64,000 nucleotides of DNA from Desulforamulus profundi (GCF_002607855.1 NZ_AWQQ01000037.1:1-64000); one strand, 5' to 3'. Positions 41,086 to 51,599 are shown, counted from the first letter of the stretch. Program-made: numbers and translations. The notes: a model not told the origin generated them from the sequence alone.

Positions 41086-43542
41086 GGCTGTGATTTGCTG
41101 TATTTTACTGGTGTAAAAGTTGGTCAGTTCCTCGGCTGCTTCCATCGAGGCTCCCTCGGTAAAGATACGGCAAACCGGTTCTTCCGGATCCGGCAATACC
41201 AGGGCCCAGCCCTCCGGGTGATAGACCTTCACCCCGTCCAGCAGCTCCAATTCGCCACTTTGTTCTTCGATGAGCCGGCGAATCACCCTGCCCTTGGCTT
41301 CCCAGGGCACTTCCACATCCCTTTTGTCGAGGAAGAATTGAGGGATTTCTCCCACCAGTCTTCGATGGTAATACCCTCCCTGGCACAGAACTCCAATACT
41401 TTAATCAGTGTCAGGAGAGCGTCAAAATTCATAAAGTGATGCTGAACTGCGCCCCCGCTCTGGACATGATGGTTAATAATCTTGTCCATAAAGTCCTGCT
41501 GGGAGGTTTTGGTACGGACCACCCTTCCCTTGTACCGGCCGGCCAGTTCATCGATGGCTCTGGGCGCGGTTACCGGGACAATCACCGGCCCGGCTTGATC
41601 CTTTAAGATGATTAAGGAAATGAGAGCAGTTAACATTTCTTCACTGACCACATTCCCCCGGCCATCCACCAGGATTAATTGGTCCCCGTTGGGATCAATG
41701 ATGGCCCCGGCAGCTTTGCCCTTCCTTCTCACGGTCGCAGCCAAATCCTGCAGCAGTTCCCGGTGCCGCTGCCAGGCCCCGGGTTCCTCCAGCGGCCCGG
41801 TTTCCATCGTTTCAGAGGTAATTCCCAGCGAGGCAAATGCTTTGGTCAGGATGGGTTCAAGATTTCTCCTGTCATAAAGCAATACCAGCTGCGGGCTTGC
41901 CCCCCTCAAGGCTTCTGCGTTCATATTCTCCGTCAGATGATTCACATAGCGTCCGCCATATCCGGCACCGGTACGATGGGCAGGATGCGGTGGGCCTCCA
42001 CCCTGCGCACATCCTCCCGGGCCAGGGTATTTTCAATTTTGCGTTCCTGGCTGCGGGAGATGTTGCCGCCCCTTTCATTGGTAAAGACCATGTTAATTTT
42101 ATCCGCCCGTTGGGAACTGATTCTGACATGAATGCCCCCTTGACAGCCGCTGGCCTGCACCGCAAAACGATGCAGGGGAGTAATGCCGTCCCCGAAATCC
42201 AGCACTTCCAGACCGGCGGACTGCAGCCCGCAGGCCAGCACTTTTTAATCATGCGGGATGCCGGAAAACGGTCACTGGAGACCCCGACCCGGGCGCCAAT
42301 TGCCAGGTTGGTACCGAAGGCGGTGCCCAAACGGCAGGCAAATTCCGGGGTGATATCAATATTGGTAAGGCCGGTGACGCCCTCAATGCCAAACAGGTTC
42401 TTGGGTTTTGCTGTCCCCCAGACCAGGCTGCTTTCTACCGTGGCGCCGGCCTCAACCACCTTACCCGGCCAGAGTTTAACATCCGGTTTTAATAATGCCC
42501 TTTCCTTGATGACCGACTCGCTGCCAATCACCGAACCTTCATAAACCGAGGCGTTGGCATTTATTTTTACCCGGCTGCCCGCCACGGCCCCACGGACGGC
42601 AGACCTGGTGCCGATAAAAACATTGTCCCATAAAACACTGCGTTTTACCGTAGCCTGGTCCTGAATGATGCCGCCGTTTCCCACCACGGTATAGGCGTCA
42701 ATGACTGCGCCGGTGCCAATGCGGCAGTTGTCCCCGATGAGCACCGGTCCGTTGACGGTTGTCCCCGCAGGGAGCTCACTGTTTTCTCCTACCCAGATGC
42801 CCGGGGCCACCTGGTTGCCCGGAATGGTTACGGCCACCTTACCTGTTAAGCAGTCCTGGTGGGCCTGCACATATTGCTGCAGGTTGCCGATGTCACACCA
42901 GTAGCCGGACAGGGATACACCAAAGAGGGGCTGTTTTTCCCTTAACAAAATGGGGAATAAGTCTTTACTGAAGTCAAATTTCTGGCCCGGTGCAAAATAA
43001 TTCAACACTTCCGGTTCCAGTATGTAGATGCCGGTATTCACCGTATCGCTGAAAACTTCACCCCAACCGGGCTTCTCCAAAAACTGCGTAATCCTGCCGT
43101 CCCGGTCTGTGATGACCACCCCGTATTCCAGGGGAATCTCCACCGGTGTTAATACCAGGGTGGCGACGGCGCCCTTTTGCCGGTGAAACTCCATGGCCCG
43201 GGTTAAGTCGAGGTCTGTCAAGGCATCCCCGCTGATCACAACAAAGGTTTCGTCCAGAAACGGCTGGGCGTTTTTCACGCTGCCGGCGGTGCCCAGGGGA
43301 ACTTCCTCCACATAGTAACGCATATGGACGCCAAAGTCCGCGCCGTTGCCAAAGTAACTCCGAATGGCTTCCGGAAGGTACTGGAGGGTTACGCCGATTT
43401 CATGAATGCCATGCTTTTTTAACAATGTCACGATATGTTCCATCATGGGGCGATTCACCACCGGCATCATGGGTTTGGGGCGCCCGCAGGTTAGCGGCCG
43501 CAGCCTGGTCCCCTCACCACCGGCCATGATAATAGCTTTCAA
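41080..43542 (-). CDS. NDP-sugar pyrophosphorylase / phosphosugar mutase-like fusion, frame broken three times
   Basis: About 820 residues. Residues 1-240 are a nucleotidyltransferase ([13 protein letters not shown], then [15 protein letters not shown]), followed by a left-handed beta-helix of hexapeptide repeats (about 250-370), then a phosphoglucomutase/phosphomannomutase-like part (from about 375). Single-base gaps near 42250 (AAAAA run), 41938 (ATGTGAAT) and 41345 (GAAATCCC) are each repaired by one base. In the mutase part the phosphoserine loop (usually T-A-S-H-N-P) reads [10 protein letters not shown], so this half may be catalytically dead. The family is annotated mannose-1-phosphate guanylyltransferase; here the setting suggests glucan or wall sugar supply. 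Confidence 0.85.
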
Positions 43543-43675
43543 AAAACATCACTCCTGATTGAGATACTGATAAAAAAATTAACTTATTAAAACTGACGTT
43601 TTCAAAGAGAGTAAGAGATTAGAAACAGGATACCCTTTCCTTCCCACTTCTAACCTCTCACTTCTCATATCTCAC
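43543..43675. other. Gap with imperfect short repeats
   Basis: On the minus strand the motif GAGAAGTGAGAGGTTAGAAG and variants of AAGTGAGA recur. I see no gene or terminator. Such degenerate intergenic repeats are usually non-functional. Confidence 0.4.
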
Positions 43676-44933
43676 TTAATGGACAGCCAACCGTACCCTG
43701 CCGAAAAGCCCTCCTTTTTCCTGCGATTTTTTCCAGGGCGCTTTTTGGTCCGCTTCAATGACCTCCTGGTAAACCCTTTTGGTTTGCCGGGCAATGGATT
43801 GCCAATTGTATTTCTCAATCACATCCCGGTAGGCCCGCTCCTGCATTTTCCTGGCGGAATTGGGGTCCAGCAGGCAGTGTAAAATGCTGTCCGCCAGGGA
43901 GTTGGCATTGCCGGTATAGGCCTTCATGCCGTTTACTCGGTGATCAACGATCTCTCCCAGTCCGCCCGTGTCTGATACCACCACCGGCGTCCGGGCGGCC
44001 ATGGCTTCCAGGGCCACAATGCCAAAGGCTCATACAAACTGGGAAACACCGCCACATCCGCATAATGATACAAACAGTTGCGGGTGACATCGTTAACATA
44101 CCCGGTAAAGTAAATTCGGTTGTCAACCCGCAGGCAGGCAGCCTTATACTTTAATTCGCCTTCAAAGGCCCCCTTACCGGCGATCACAAATTTCGTATTG
44201 GGGTGGTACTGAAGAATTTTAGGGATTGCCTCCAGCAAGACCTGAACGCCCTTTTCCGGCACCAACCGCCCCACATAGTAAACAATCTTTTCCTCCGAGG
44301 ATGCGTAATTTTCTCTTTTCACCGGTGTCCTCGCCCGGGGGTCATATTTAAAGTTTTCCGGATCAACGCCGTTGGGAATAATTTTTAATTTATCATCCGG
44401 CAGTTGGAAGATGTGCTTCAGTTGTCCCTGCATATATTGACTGCAGCAAATCACCCGCCAGGACTCGTAGGTTAACCACCATTCAATGTCGCTGATGTGC
44501 CGCTGCACGTCATTGTGCAAGCCGTTGTGCCTGCCCCATTCGGTGGCGTGGATCGTGGCGATGAGAGGAATTTTGTACGCATGTTTGCATACCTTGGCCG
44601 CATAGGCCACCAGCCAGTCATGGGCATGAACAATGTCTACCTTGCCCAATTTCCCCATGAGCGGGATGGCCCGTTCGATCATGGCCATGTTTAACTGCAT
44701 CACCCAGGTAACAAAATCCGTTGATGAGACCCTGAAGGGATTCACCCGGCAGACATGGACCCCTTTTACCCTTTCATACTCCGGCGTACCGGGGTTGCCA
44801 CGGGTTATCACATGAATGTCATCTCCCTGTTTGGCCATGGCATTGGTTAAATCTAAGACATGTTGAGCCAGCCCACCCACACTTAAGGCGGGTATTCCCA
44901 GGAAAATACAATTACCCTCAAATTTTCACGCAC
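43676..44933 (-). CDS. GT4 glycosyltransferase, glycogen-synthase-like; frame broken twice
   Basis: A GT-B enzyme of about 419 residues. It starts R-V-I-V-F-S-W-E-Y-P-P and, after adding one C at CCGCCTTAAG (44905), S-V-G-G-L-A-Q-H-V-L-D-L. Further motifs are H-A-H-D-W-L-V, T-I-H-A-T-E-W-G-R-H-N, I-I-P-N-G-V-D, Y-V-G-R-L-V-P-E-K-G-V and, after adding one T at GAGCCTTTGGC (44027), E-P-F-G-I-V-A-L-E-A-M-A-A-R-T-P-V. The K-x-G-G motif and the T-E-W-G-R sequence resemble archaeal and thermophile alpha-glucan synthases. With GH57 and the CBM protein it fits a glycogen-like pathway (inference). The GTG at 44933 is a likely start. Confidence 0.83.
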
Positions 44934-45066
44934 CCTTCAAACCGTACTTTTTGTGCATTCCAGGCTAGTATTTACCATTTTTCTGAATTTTATGATGCGA
45001 AAACGCTGCTTCGATGACCCCAAAAAGGTACCTGGTACTTAAGTTATTAAGTTATTTTGTGACAGC

Positions 45067-45097
45067 AAAAAATCCCTGCCGGCTTGGTCGGCAGGGA
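45067..45097 (-). terminator. Terminator of the CBM gene
   Basis: TCCCTGCCG and CGGCAGGGA pair around seven bases, followed by TTTTTTGCTG on the minus strand. Confidence 0.85.
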
Positions 45098-45103
45098 AAA
45101 GGA

Positions 45104-45493
45104 TTAATGACCGTTCATGGTGCCGTTGTGAACCTGAAAACTCCAGTCTTTACCGGAATTGTTATCCCAGTTCATGGCATTGTCGTGAAAGCAGAAATTA
45201 AATTGGGTATGAGTGTCCGGCATGGTTACGGCTTTGACAAATCCGTAACCGGTTTTGGCCATTCTCGTGTCCTGGATAGCGTGCCAGCGATCGTCTCTAC
45301 CGAATCCACAGTGTAAATAAACTTCCTGGGCGCCGCTTTCAGCTAACAGCCCGTTGTAGAAAACCACCGCTTCCTGCCCGGCTGTAATGGGTGTGGGATC
45401 CACCACAACACCGCCGGGAAACTGAGCATCATGCATTTCTTTTAAACGATAGGCTCCCATGGTTGGTTCACCAAAATTGGTTCTGTTGGCCAT
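45104..45493 (-). CDS. Stand-alone starch-binding-type carbohydrate-binding module (CBM25-like)
   Basis: A 129-residue protein made of one beta-sandwich: V-V-V-D-P-T-P-I-T-A-G-Q-E-A-V-V-F-Y-N-G-L-L, then V-Y-L-H-C-G-F-G, and N-F-C-F-H-D-N-A-M-N-W-D-N-N-S-G-K-D-W-S-F. These aromatic and Asn patterns match CBM25/53 starch-binding modules. There is no signal peptide, so it would bind glucan inside the cell. The ATG at 45493 has AAAGGAGGTG upstream and is preferred over 45547. It has its own terminator. Confidence 0.82.
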   Translation of the reverse strand: MANRTNFGEPTMGAYRLKEMHDAQFPGGVVVDPTPITAGQEAVVFYNGLLAESGAQEVYLHCGFGRDDRWHAIQDTRMAKTGYGFVKAVTMPDTHTQFNFCFHDNAMNWDNNSGKDWSFQVHNGTMNGH

Positions 45494-45843
45494 GAAAACA
45501 CCTCCTTTTTCAGCATTGGGGTTCATCATTATTATCTGAAACTGCAACGATATTTATAGAAGGTAAATATTATTGGTTTGTACAGTCACAGCCATTTTTT
45601 GTTTGCCAAAATTTGCTTATTTAGGGTTTTTTATCATACCTGTTCTTATTAAGTTGGGCAACCTCGCCACTGCCGCTCTCTGAAACAAGAAGAACCGGGT
45701 GACCGGCTCTTACTGAAAATGTGAATAAATTTGGTATGGAATCTCTGGTTGAAAATTATTTTTAAACGGGTAGAATGGTGAATGTTAACCCGTATCCCAA
45801 TATAAATGACTTGAAAACAGGTAAAAGCCACCGGTGGTGACTT
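45494..45843. other. Gene-free AT-rich interval
   Basis: Between the CBM gene and the terminator of the isocitrate dehydrogenase-like gene I see no convincing reading frame. It should hold the promoter of the CBM gene, but I find no clear -35/-10 pair. A short minus-strand ORF at 45649-45831 has no ribosome binding site or recognisable motif. Confidence 0.4.
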
Positions 45844-45854
45844 TTACCTGTTTT
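45815..45854 (-). terminator. Terminator of the 2-oxoacid module
   Basis: CAGGTAAAAG and CTTTTACCTG with inner CCACC/GGTGG pairing form a long hairpin across the stop codon, followed by TTTTC on the minus strand. Confidence 0.7.
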
Positions 45855-46850
45855 CTTTTATTTTATTGATGATTTCCTCAGCCATGCTTTGGGTTGTAGC
45901 TGTACCGCCCAAATCTACGGTTAATTCCCTGCCTTCTGCCAGCACCTGAATCACCGCATTTTCAATCAATTCGGCGCAGGCATTTTCCCCCAGGTGACGC
46001 AGCATCATGACTCCGGACAGGATGATGGCCAGGGGGTTGGCCAAGTTTTGACCGGCAATTTGCGGGGCGCTGCCGTGAACCGCTTCAAAGACCGCACATG
46101 CAAGTCCGATATTGGCTCCCGGGGCCACGCCCAGTCCTCCCACCAGACCGGCGCATAAATCCGATACGATATCGCCATACAGGTTGGGCAGCACCAGGAC
46201 ATCGTACTTCTCCGGTTCCTGCACCAGCTTCATGCACATGGCGTCCACAATAACTTCCTCATAAGCGATTTCCGGGTAATGTTCCGCCACCGACCGGACA
46301 CTTTCCAGGAATAGCCCGTCGGACAGCTTCATGATATTGGCTTTATGAACTGCCGTCACCTTTTTTCTGCCCTGGCGGCGGGCTGTCTCGAAGGCGAAGC
46401 GGGCGATGCGCTCGGAAGCTCCCGGGTGATAATTTTAATGCTCTCGGCGGCATCTTTCCCCACCCGGTGTTCCACACCGGCGTACAGGTCCTCGGTATTT
46501 TCACGCACCACCAGCAGGTCGACCCCCTGGTAGCGGCTGGGAATGTTGGGTATGGTCCTGGCCGGGCGCAGGTTGGCATACAGGTCCAGTTCCTGCCGCA
46601 GGGTTACGTTGACGCTGCGGAACCCTTTGCCCACCGGGGTGGTAATGGGGCCCTTTAAGGCCACCTTGTTCTTGCGGATGGAATCCAGCACGTGGTCCGG
46701 CAAAGGCTTGCCGTAACGGGAAATCATGTCCGCCCCGGCCTCTGCAATCTCCCATTGGATGTCTACACCGGTGGCTTCGATGACCCGCCTGGCCGCCTCG
46801 GTGATTTCCGGCCCAATGCCGTCCCCGGGGATCAGTGTTATGCTGTGCAA
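45844..46850 (-). CDS. NAD-type isocitrate/homoisocitrate dehydrogenase, frame broken once
   Basis: A beta-decarboxylating dehydrogenase of about 335 residues: [12 protein letters not shown], then [22 protein letters not shown] and [10 protein letters not shown]. The N-T-E-D-L-Y-A-G segment is typical of isocitrate or homoisocitrate dehydrogenases; 3-isopropylmalate dehydrogenase has a different sequence there. Adding one G at GGGAGCTTCC (46420) gives [13 protein letters not shown] start. Last gene of a four-gene module with an aconitase-like pair and a citrate/homocitrate synthase-like gene. Confidence 0.85.
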
Positions 46851-46865
46851 GTTGAAACACCTTCC

Positions 46866-47366
46866 CTAGTCAAAATTAAATCCACCGTATTTACGGAAAT
46901 GGGGAGCCAGACCCCCGTCATTTAAGATTTTAATCATCACCTGGGGCAGCGGCTTGACGGCGATGCGAATGTCCTTGGTTCTGTTGATGATGGCGCCGTT
47001 GGTCAGGTCCACGTCCAGGACATCGCCGGCATCAATGAGGTCGGTATCGCATTCCAGCACCGGCAGACCGGTATTAATGGCGTTGCGGTAAAAAATCCGG
47101 GCAAAGGATTTGGCCAGCACGGCGCTGATGTTGGCATATTTAATGGCCAGGGGCGCCTGCTCCCGGGAAGAACCGCAGCCAAAGTTGCTGCCGGCCACGA
47201 TAAAGTCACCGGGTGTTACTTTGCTGTAAAAGTCCGGGTCCAGGTCTTCCATGACGTGCTTGGCCAGTTCGTTCATGTCCAGGGTCTTAAATTTATATTT
47301 ACCTGAGATAATGTAATCGGTATTGACGTCGTTGCCAAACTTGTGGCTTTTCCCTTGAAATTTCAA
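46866..47366 (-). CDS. Aconitase-superfamily small subunit (LeuD/HacB-like)
   Basis: The swivelling small subunit (166 residues) of a two-subunit hydro-lyase. It contains G-N-D-V-N-T-D-Y-I-I, G-S-N-F-G-C-G-S-S-R-E-Q-A-P and F-Y-R-N-A-I-N-T-G-L-P. The opening K-F-G-N-D-V-N-T-D-Y-I-I-S-G-K-Y is shared by homoaconitase and isopropylmalate isomerase small subunits, which overlap in sequence. It lies 15 bases before the dehydrogenase gene and about 70 after the large subunit. Confidence 0.88.
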   Translation of the reverse strand: MKFQGKSHKFGNDVNTDYIISGKYKFKTLDMNELAKHVMEDLDPDFYSKVTPGDFIVAGSNFGCGSSREQAPLAIKYANISAVLAKSFARIFYRNAINTGLPVLECDTDLIDAGDVLDVDLTNGAIINRTKDIRIAVKPLPQVMIKILNDGGLAPHFRKYGGFNFD

Positions 47367-47433
47367 TGGCTTTCACCTACACTATCGTAAAGTTTTACTC
47401 CGGGGGTTACTTATTTCGTACGGTTCTGAGCAG

Positions 47434-48687
47434 CTACTTTAAAAATTCCCTGGGGTCGGTGATCACGCCGGTCAGCGCCGAGGCTGCCACAGTTGCCGGG
47501 GAAGCCAGGTAAATTTCCGCGTTGCTGTTGCCCATGCGGCCCTTAAAGTTGCGGTTGGCGGTGGAAATCACGGTCTCACCGTCCGAAGGAACACCGTTGT
47601 GGGTGCCCACGCAGGGACCGCAGCCGGGAGTGACCACTGCTGCTCCTGCAGCCACCAGCCTTTGGATGACCCCTTCGGCCATTGCGTCCAGGTAGACCTT
47701 GCGGGACGCCGGGGCCACAATCAGCCTGACGTCCGGGTGAACCTGCTTGCCCTCCAGGATGGAGGCTGCAATCCGTAAATCTTCCAGGCGACCGTTGGTA
47801 CAGGTGCCGATAAAGGCCTGGTGAACAGGGGTGCCCTGGACCTCGGAAAGGGGAGAAACGTTGTCTACCCGGTGGGGTTTGGCCACCTGGGGTTCCAGGG
47901 AGGAAACGTCAAATTGCAAAACTTTATGATACACGGCATCCGGGTCGGCGGCAGCCGGGGTAAATTCTTGATCGGTATAGGCTCTGAGCCAGTCAAAGGT
48001 CTTTTCGTCCGCTTCCATTAAACCTGCTTTGGCCCCCATCTCGATGGCCATGTTGGCGACGGTGAAACGCCCCTCCATGGAAAGAGCGGAGACAGCTTCG
48101 CCGGTATACTCGGCAGCCATATAGGTACAACCGTCGGCAGTTACCTGACCAATCAAATAAAGAATTAAGTCCTTGGCGTAGACACCCGCAGGAAGTACGC
48201 CGTTACAGACAAATTTGATAGTCTCCGGTACTTTAAACCACATCTTACCGGAAATTAACCCACCGGCCAGGTCCGTGGAACCAACGCCGGTGGAAAAGGC
48301 GTTGAGAGCCCCGTAGGTGCAGGTGTGACTGTCGGCGCCGATGACCAGGCTGCCGGGGCCCACCTTGCCGCTTTCGGGCACCAGTTGGTGACAGACCCCC
48401 TCCCCGATGTCGTAAAGACGGCAGCCCTTTTGCCTGGCAAATTGCCGCATAATTTTGTGCAGGGCGGAAACTCCCTCTAGGGGGCTGGGTGAGCTGTGAT
48501 CAATGACCAGGGCCACCTTGTCCGGGTCGAACAGCTCCTTACCATCCATATTCTCAAAGGCCCGGATGGCCAGCGGCGAGGTGCCGTCCTGTCCCATCAC
48601 AAAGTCCACCTGGGCCACCACGATATCGTTGGCCCGGCAGTCCTGGCCGCTGTGAGAGGAAAGGATCTTTTCTATGATTGTCTTGCC
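47434..48687 (-). CDS. Aconitase-superfamily large subunit (homoaconitase/LeuC-like)
   Basis: A 417-residue iron-sulphur hydro-lyase subunit. It has V-I-D-H-S-S-P-S-P, G-A-D-S-H-T-C-T-Y-G-A-L-N-A-F-S-T-G-V-G-S-T-D, and the cluster cysteines in F-I-G-T-C-T-N-G-R and T-P-G-C-G-P-C-V-G. The TTG at 48687 is chosen because AGAGGG lies before it and it abuts the synthase gene; the longer ORF only reads into that gene. The short length is the LeuC/HacA class, not full aconitase. Substrate (cis-aconitate, homoaconitate or isopropylmalate) cannot be decided from sequence alone. Confidence 0.88.
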   Translation of the reverse strand, partial: GKTIIEKILSSHSGQDCRANDIVVAQVDFVMGQDGTSPLAIRAFENMDGKELFDPDKVALVIDHSSPSPLEGVSALHKIMRQFARQKGCRLYDIGEGVCHQLVPESGKVGPGSLVIGADSHTCTYGALNAFSTGVGSTDLAGGLISGKMWFKVPETIKFVCNGVLPAGVYAKDLILYLIGQVTADGCTYMAAEYTGEAVSALSMEGRFTVANMAIEMGAKAGLMEADEKTFDWLRAYTDQEFTPAAADPDAVYHKVLQFDVSSLEPQVAKPHRVDNVSPLSEVQGTPVHQAFIGTCTNGRLEDLRIAASILEGKQVHPDVRLIVAPASRKVYLDAMAEGVIQRLVAAGAAVVTPGCGPCVGTHNGVPSDGETVISTANRNFKGRMGNSNAEIYLASPATVAASALTGVITDPREFLK

Positions 48688-48691
48688 CAAA

Positions 48692-49824
48692 TTAATCCCT
48701 CTTTCCGAAATGGTCTTCGTAGATGTATACAAGTTCTTTATCGAATAAGGACCGCTTTAAAGAGACCGAAGCGGAGCGTATCTTGGGCAGCAATTCCTCG
48801 GCCTCTTCCTTGGACAAATCAATGCCGTACTCGGCAAACTTCATGCGCAAAGAGGCGGTGCCGGAGTGCTTGCCGATGACGATCTGGCGCTCCAGGCCCA
48901 CTTCTTCGGGTTGGAAGGCCTCGTAGGTTTTGGGGTTTTTGATGGCCCCGTCGGCATGGATGCCGGATTCGTGGGCAAACATGTTGGAACCCACAATGGC
49001 CTTGCTGCAGTGCAGTTCACGACCGGAGGCTCTGGCAACATACTCGGCCACTTCACGGAACATTTCGGTTTTAAAGTTCAAATCGATGTCGTACAGGTGC
49101 TTGAGGGCCATGACCACTTCCTCCAGGGGAGAGTTGCCTGCCCGCTCACCCAAGCCGGTAATGGTTACGCCAACCCAGTTGGCCCCTGCCTTCACCCCGG
49201 CGAAGGCATTGGCGGTGGCCATCCCGAAGTCGTTGTGGGTGTGCATTTCAATCTCGATATCCACAGCTTCTTTTAACTTTTTGATATTGTCATAGCAGGT
49301 AAAGGGTTCCAGAATCCCTACGGTATCACAGTAACGCAGGCGGTCGGCGCCGGCCTGTTTGGCTGCTTTGGCAAACTCAATGAGGAAATTCATATCGCTG
49401 CGGGAGGCATCCTCGGCGTTTACCGAAATATACATGCCTTCCTTCTTGGCAAACTCGGTGGCCCGGACCATGTGTTCCAGCACCCATTCACGGCTGGTCT
49501 TTAATTTATGTTTGATATGAATGTCGGATGTGGAAATGGAAATGGCCACTGCATCCACACCACAGGCAAGGGAAGCTTCAATGTCTCTGATCACCGGCCT
49601 GTTCCAGCCCATGATACTGGATTTCAAGCCAAGTTTACAAATCTGCTTGATGGATTCCTGTTCGTCGCCTCCCATGACAGGAATCCCCGCTTCTATTTGA
49701 TCTACACCCATTTCATCTAAAAATCTTGCAATACGGACCTTCTCACGGTTGGCAAAAACGACACCGGCGGTTTGTTCACCGTCCCGCAGGTTGTATCAAC
49801 AATCCAAATTTTTCTCTTTTCCAT
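48692..49824 (-). CDS. Homocitrate synthase-like / Re-citrate synthase-like enzyme, frame broken once
   Basis: An acyltransferase of the DRE-TIM family, about 378 residues. After adding one C at ACAACCTGCGG (49785) the start reads I-V-D-T-T-L-R-D-G-E-Q-T-A-G-V. Further motifs are E-A-G-I-P-V-M-G-G-D-E, metal ligands H-T-H-N-D-F-G-M-A and H-E-S-G-I-H-A-D-G, and G-E-R-A-G-N-S-P-L-E. No C-terminal LeuA regulatory domain is present, as in NifV homocitrate synthase and in the Re-citrate synthases of clostridia. The ATG start has GGAGG upstream. The downstream aconitase-like and isocitrate dehydrogenase-like genes argue for a full chain (oxaloacetate to 2-oxoglutarate, or 2-oxoglutarate to 2-oxoadipate). 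Confidence 0.85.
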
Positions 49825-50159
49825 CATGACACCTCCAACAAACAATAACTTACTTGTTTATGTTACCATAACCAGCGCTGTCAAGGATATGCGAAAAGGG
49901 TATTTATACTGTATACATTGAGTTATTCTGTATAGTTCAATTAAGTGCCAATTATTTCAATTCCCTCAACATTTCTTACGTTTTCGTCTTGCTCATTCTG
50001 GTTAATTCATTGCACGTTTGTTTTGGACACTTTTAATTTTTGTATAATAATTTAGACATTCTTAGTCAAAGTAAAAACCCGGGTTTGTAAAAAACCCGGG
50101 CCTAAATTACAGGCAGCCAAAATGGAAACAATCTCCAAATAGAACTTAAAACTATATTA
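49825..50159. other. Intergenic region between gatB and the 2-oxoacid module
   Basis: It holds the GatB terminator (50073-50102) and an AT-rich stretch that should carry the promoter and an about 80-base leader of the synthase operon. I see no T-box, riboswitch or reading frame that I can support. Confidence 0.4.
50073..50102 (-). terminator. Terminator of the gatA-gatB operon
   Basis: CCCGGGTTT and AAACCCGGG form a 9-base-pair stem around five bases, followed by TTTTTAC on the minus strand. Confidence 0.85.
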
Positions 50160-51599
50160 TTAAAGTTTTTCCTTTAGCAGCTTGTTGACCAGATCCGGGT
50201 TTGCTTTCCCCCGGGTGGCTTTCATCACCTGTCCCACCAGGAAGCCGATGGCCTGTGTTTTGCCGGCCCGGTAATCCTGTACGGATTTGGGGTTGGCTGC
50301 AATCACTTCATCCACCACAGCGGCGATGGCGCCCTCGTCGGAGATCTGCACCAATCCCTTTTCCTTCACAATGGTGTCGGGATCTTTGCCGGAGGCAAAC
50401 ATCTCTTCAAAGACGGTTTTGGCAATCTTGCCGCTGATGGTTCCTTTATCGATCAGTTTGAGCAGTTCCGCCAGCTGGCCTGGCTTGATTTGGCAATGGG
50501 ATATTTCCAGGCCGCTGGCGTTTAAGAGACGGGTCATTTCTCCCATCATCCAATTGCTCACGGTTTTGGGTGTATCGTACTGCCGAATCACTTCCTCAAA
50601 GTAATCGGACATCTCTTTGGTCAGGGTTAAAATGGAGGCATCATATTCCGGCAGGCCGTATTCCTGAATGTACCTGGCCCGCCTCTCGTCCGGCAGCTCC
50701 GGCAGGGACTCCCGGATGAATTCAATCCACTGGTTGTCCAGTACCAGGGGCACCAAATCAGGGTCCGGGAAGTAACGGTAGTCGTGGGCCTGTTCCTTGC
50801 TGCGCATGGAAACTGTAATGCCCCTGGCCTCATCCCAGGTCCGGGTCTCCTGGACAATCCTGCCGCCGGACTCCAGAACCCCGATCTGCCTCTCAATTTC
50901 AAAGACCAGGGCCCTTTGCAGCGCCCGGAAGGAGTTCAGGTTCTTAATTTCCGCCTTGGTGCCGAATTCCTTTTGGCCCACGGGCCGTACCGACACGTTG
51001 ACGTCGCAGCGCAGGCTGCCCTCCTCCATCCGGCAGTCCGAAACACCGGTGTATTGAATAATGGCCTTTAACTTTTCCACATAGGCCCTGGCTTCCTCCG
51101 CTGACCGCATGTCCGGCTCGGAGACAATTTCAATCAAGGGCACCCCGGTGCGGTTGTAGTCCACCAGGGAATAGGGTGTGGTGACAATGTTGCCCTGGTG
51201 CACCAGTTTTCCGGCATCCTCTTCCATGTGCAGGCGGGTAATGCCGATGCGCTTGGTTTGGTTGTCCACCTCGATATCCAAATAGCCGTGTTCGGCGATG
51301 GGCAAATCATATTGCGAGATCTGGTAGTTTTTCGGCAGGTCCGGGTAGTAGTAATTCTTCCGGTCAAACTTGGAGAAATTGGCGATTTGGCAGTTGAGGG
51401 CCAGCCCGGCCCTTACCGCATATTCCACCACCTTTTTGTTTAACACCGGCAGGGTGCCGGGCAGCCCCAGGCACACGGGGCAGGTATGATGGTTGGGATC
51501 GCCGCCGAATTCGGTGGTGGAGTTGCAAAAGATTTTGGTGTTGGTTTTTAACTCCACGTGTACTTCGATACCAATGACGGTTTCATAGGCTTGTGTCAC
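50160..51599 (-). CDS. gatB: Aspartyl/glutamyl-tRNA amidotransferase subunit B
   Basis: The tRNA-binding kinase subunit of GatCAB, which converts Glu-tRNA-Gln (and Asp-tRNA-Asn) to the amide forms. The 479-residue product shows [12 protein letters not shown], the zinc site [12 protein letters not shown] and C-P-V-C-L-G, and [14 protein letters not shown]. The YqeY-like tail ends [10 protein letters not shown]. The frame is intact, and the GTG start overlaps gatA by 4 bases. Confidence 0.97.
   Translation of the reverse strand: MTQAYETVIGIEVHVELKTNTKIFCNSTTEFGGDPNHHTCPVCLGLPGTLPVLNKKVVEYAVRAGLALNCQIANFSKFDRKNYYYPDLPKNYQISQYDLPIAEHGYLDIEVDNQTKRIGITRLHMEEDAGKLVHQGNIVTTPYSLVDYNRTGVPLIEIVSEPDMRSAEEARAYVEKLKAIIQYTGVSDCRMEEGSLRCDVNVSVRPVGQKEFGTKAEIKNLNSFRALQRALVFEIERQIGVLESGGRIVQETRTWDEARGITVSMRSKEQAHDYRYFPDPDLVPLVLDNQWIEFIRESLPELPDERRARYIQEYGLPEYDASILTLTKEMSDYFEEVIRQYDTPKTVSNWMMGEMTRLLNASGLEISHCQIKPGQLAELLKLIDKGTISGKIAKTVFEEMFASGKDPDTIVKEKGLVQISDEGAIAAVVDEVIAANPKSVQDYRAGKTQAIGFLVGQVMKATRGKANPDLVNKLLKEKL

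Noticed and set aside
45649..45831. Minus-strand ORF of 60 residues
   Set aside because: No ribosome binding site, no family resemblance, and it overlaps the terminator of the next operon.
48692..49824. 2-isopropylmalate synthase (leuA) with leuCD-leuB
   Set aside because: There is no C-terminal LeuA regulatory domain, and the dehydrogenase has the NTEDLYAG isocitrate-type segment rather than the isopropylmalate type.
49828..50070. T-box or other leader RNA upstream of the 2-oxoacid module
   Set aside because: No T-box core (AGGGTGG-type) or known aptamer could be found on the minus strand.
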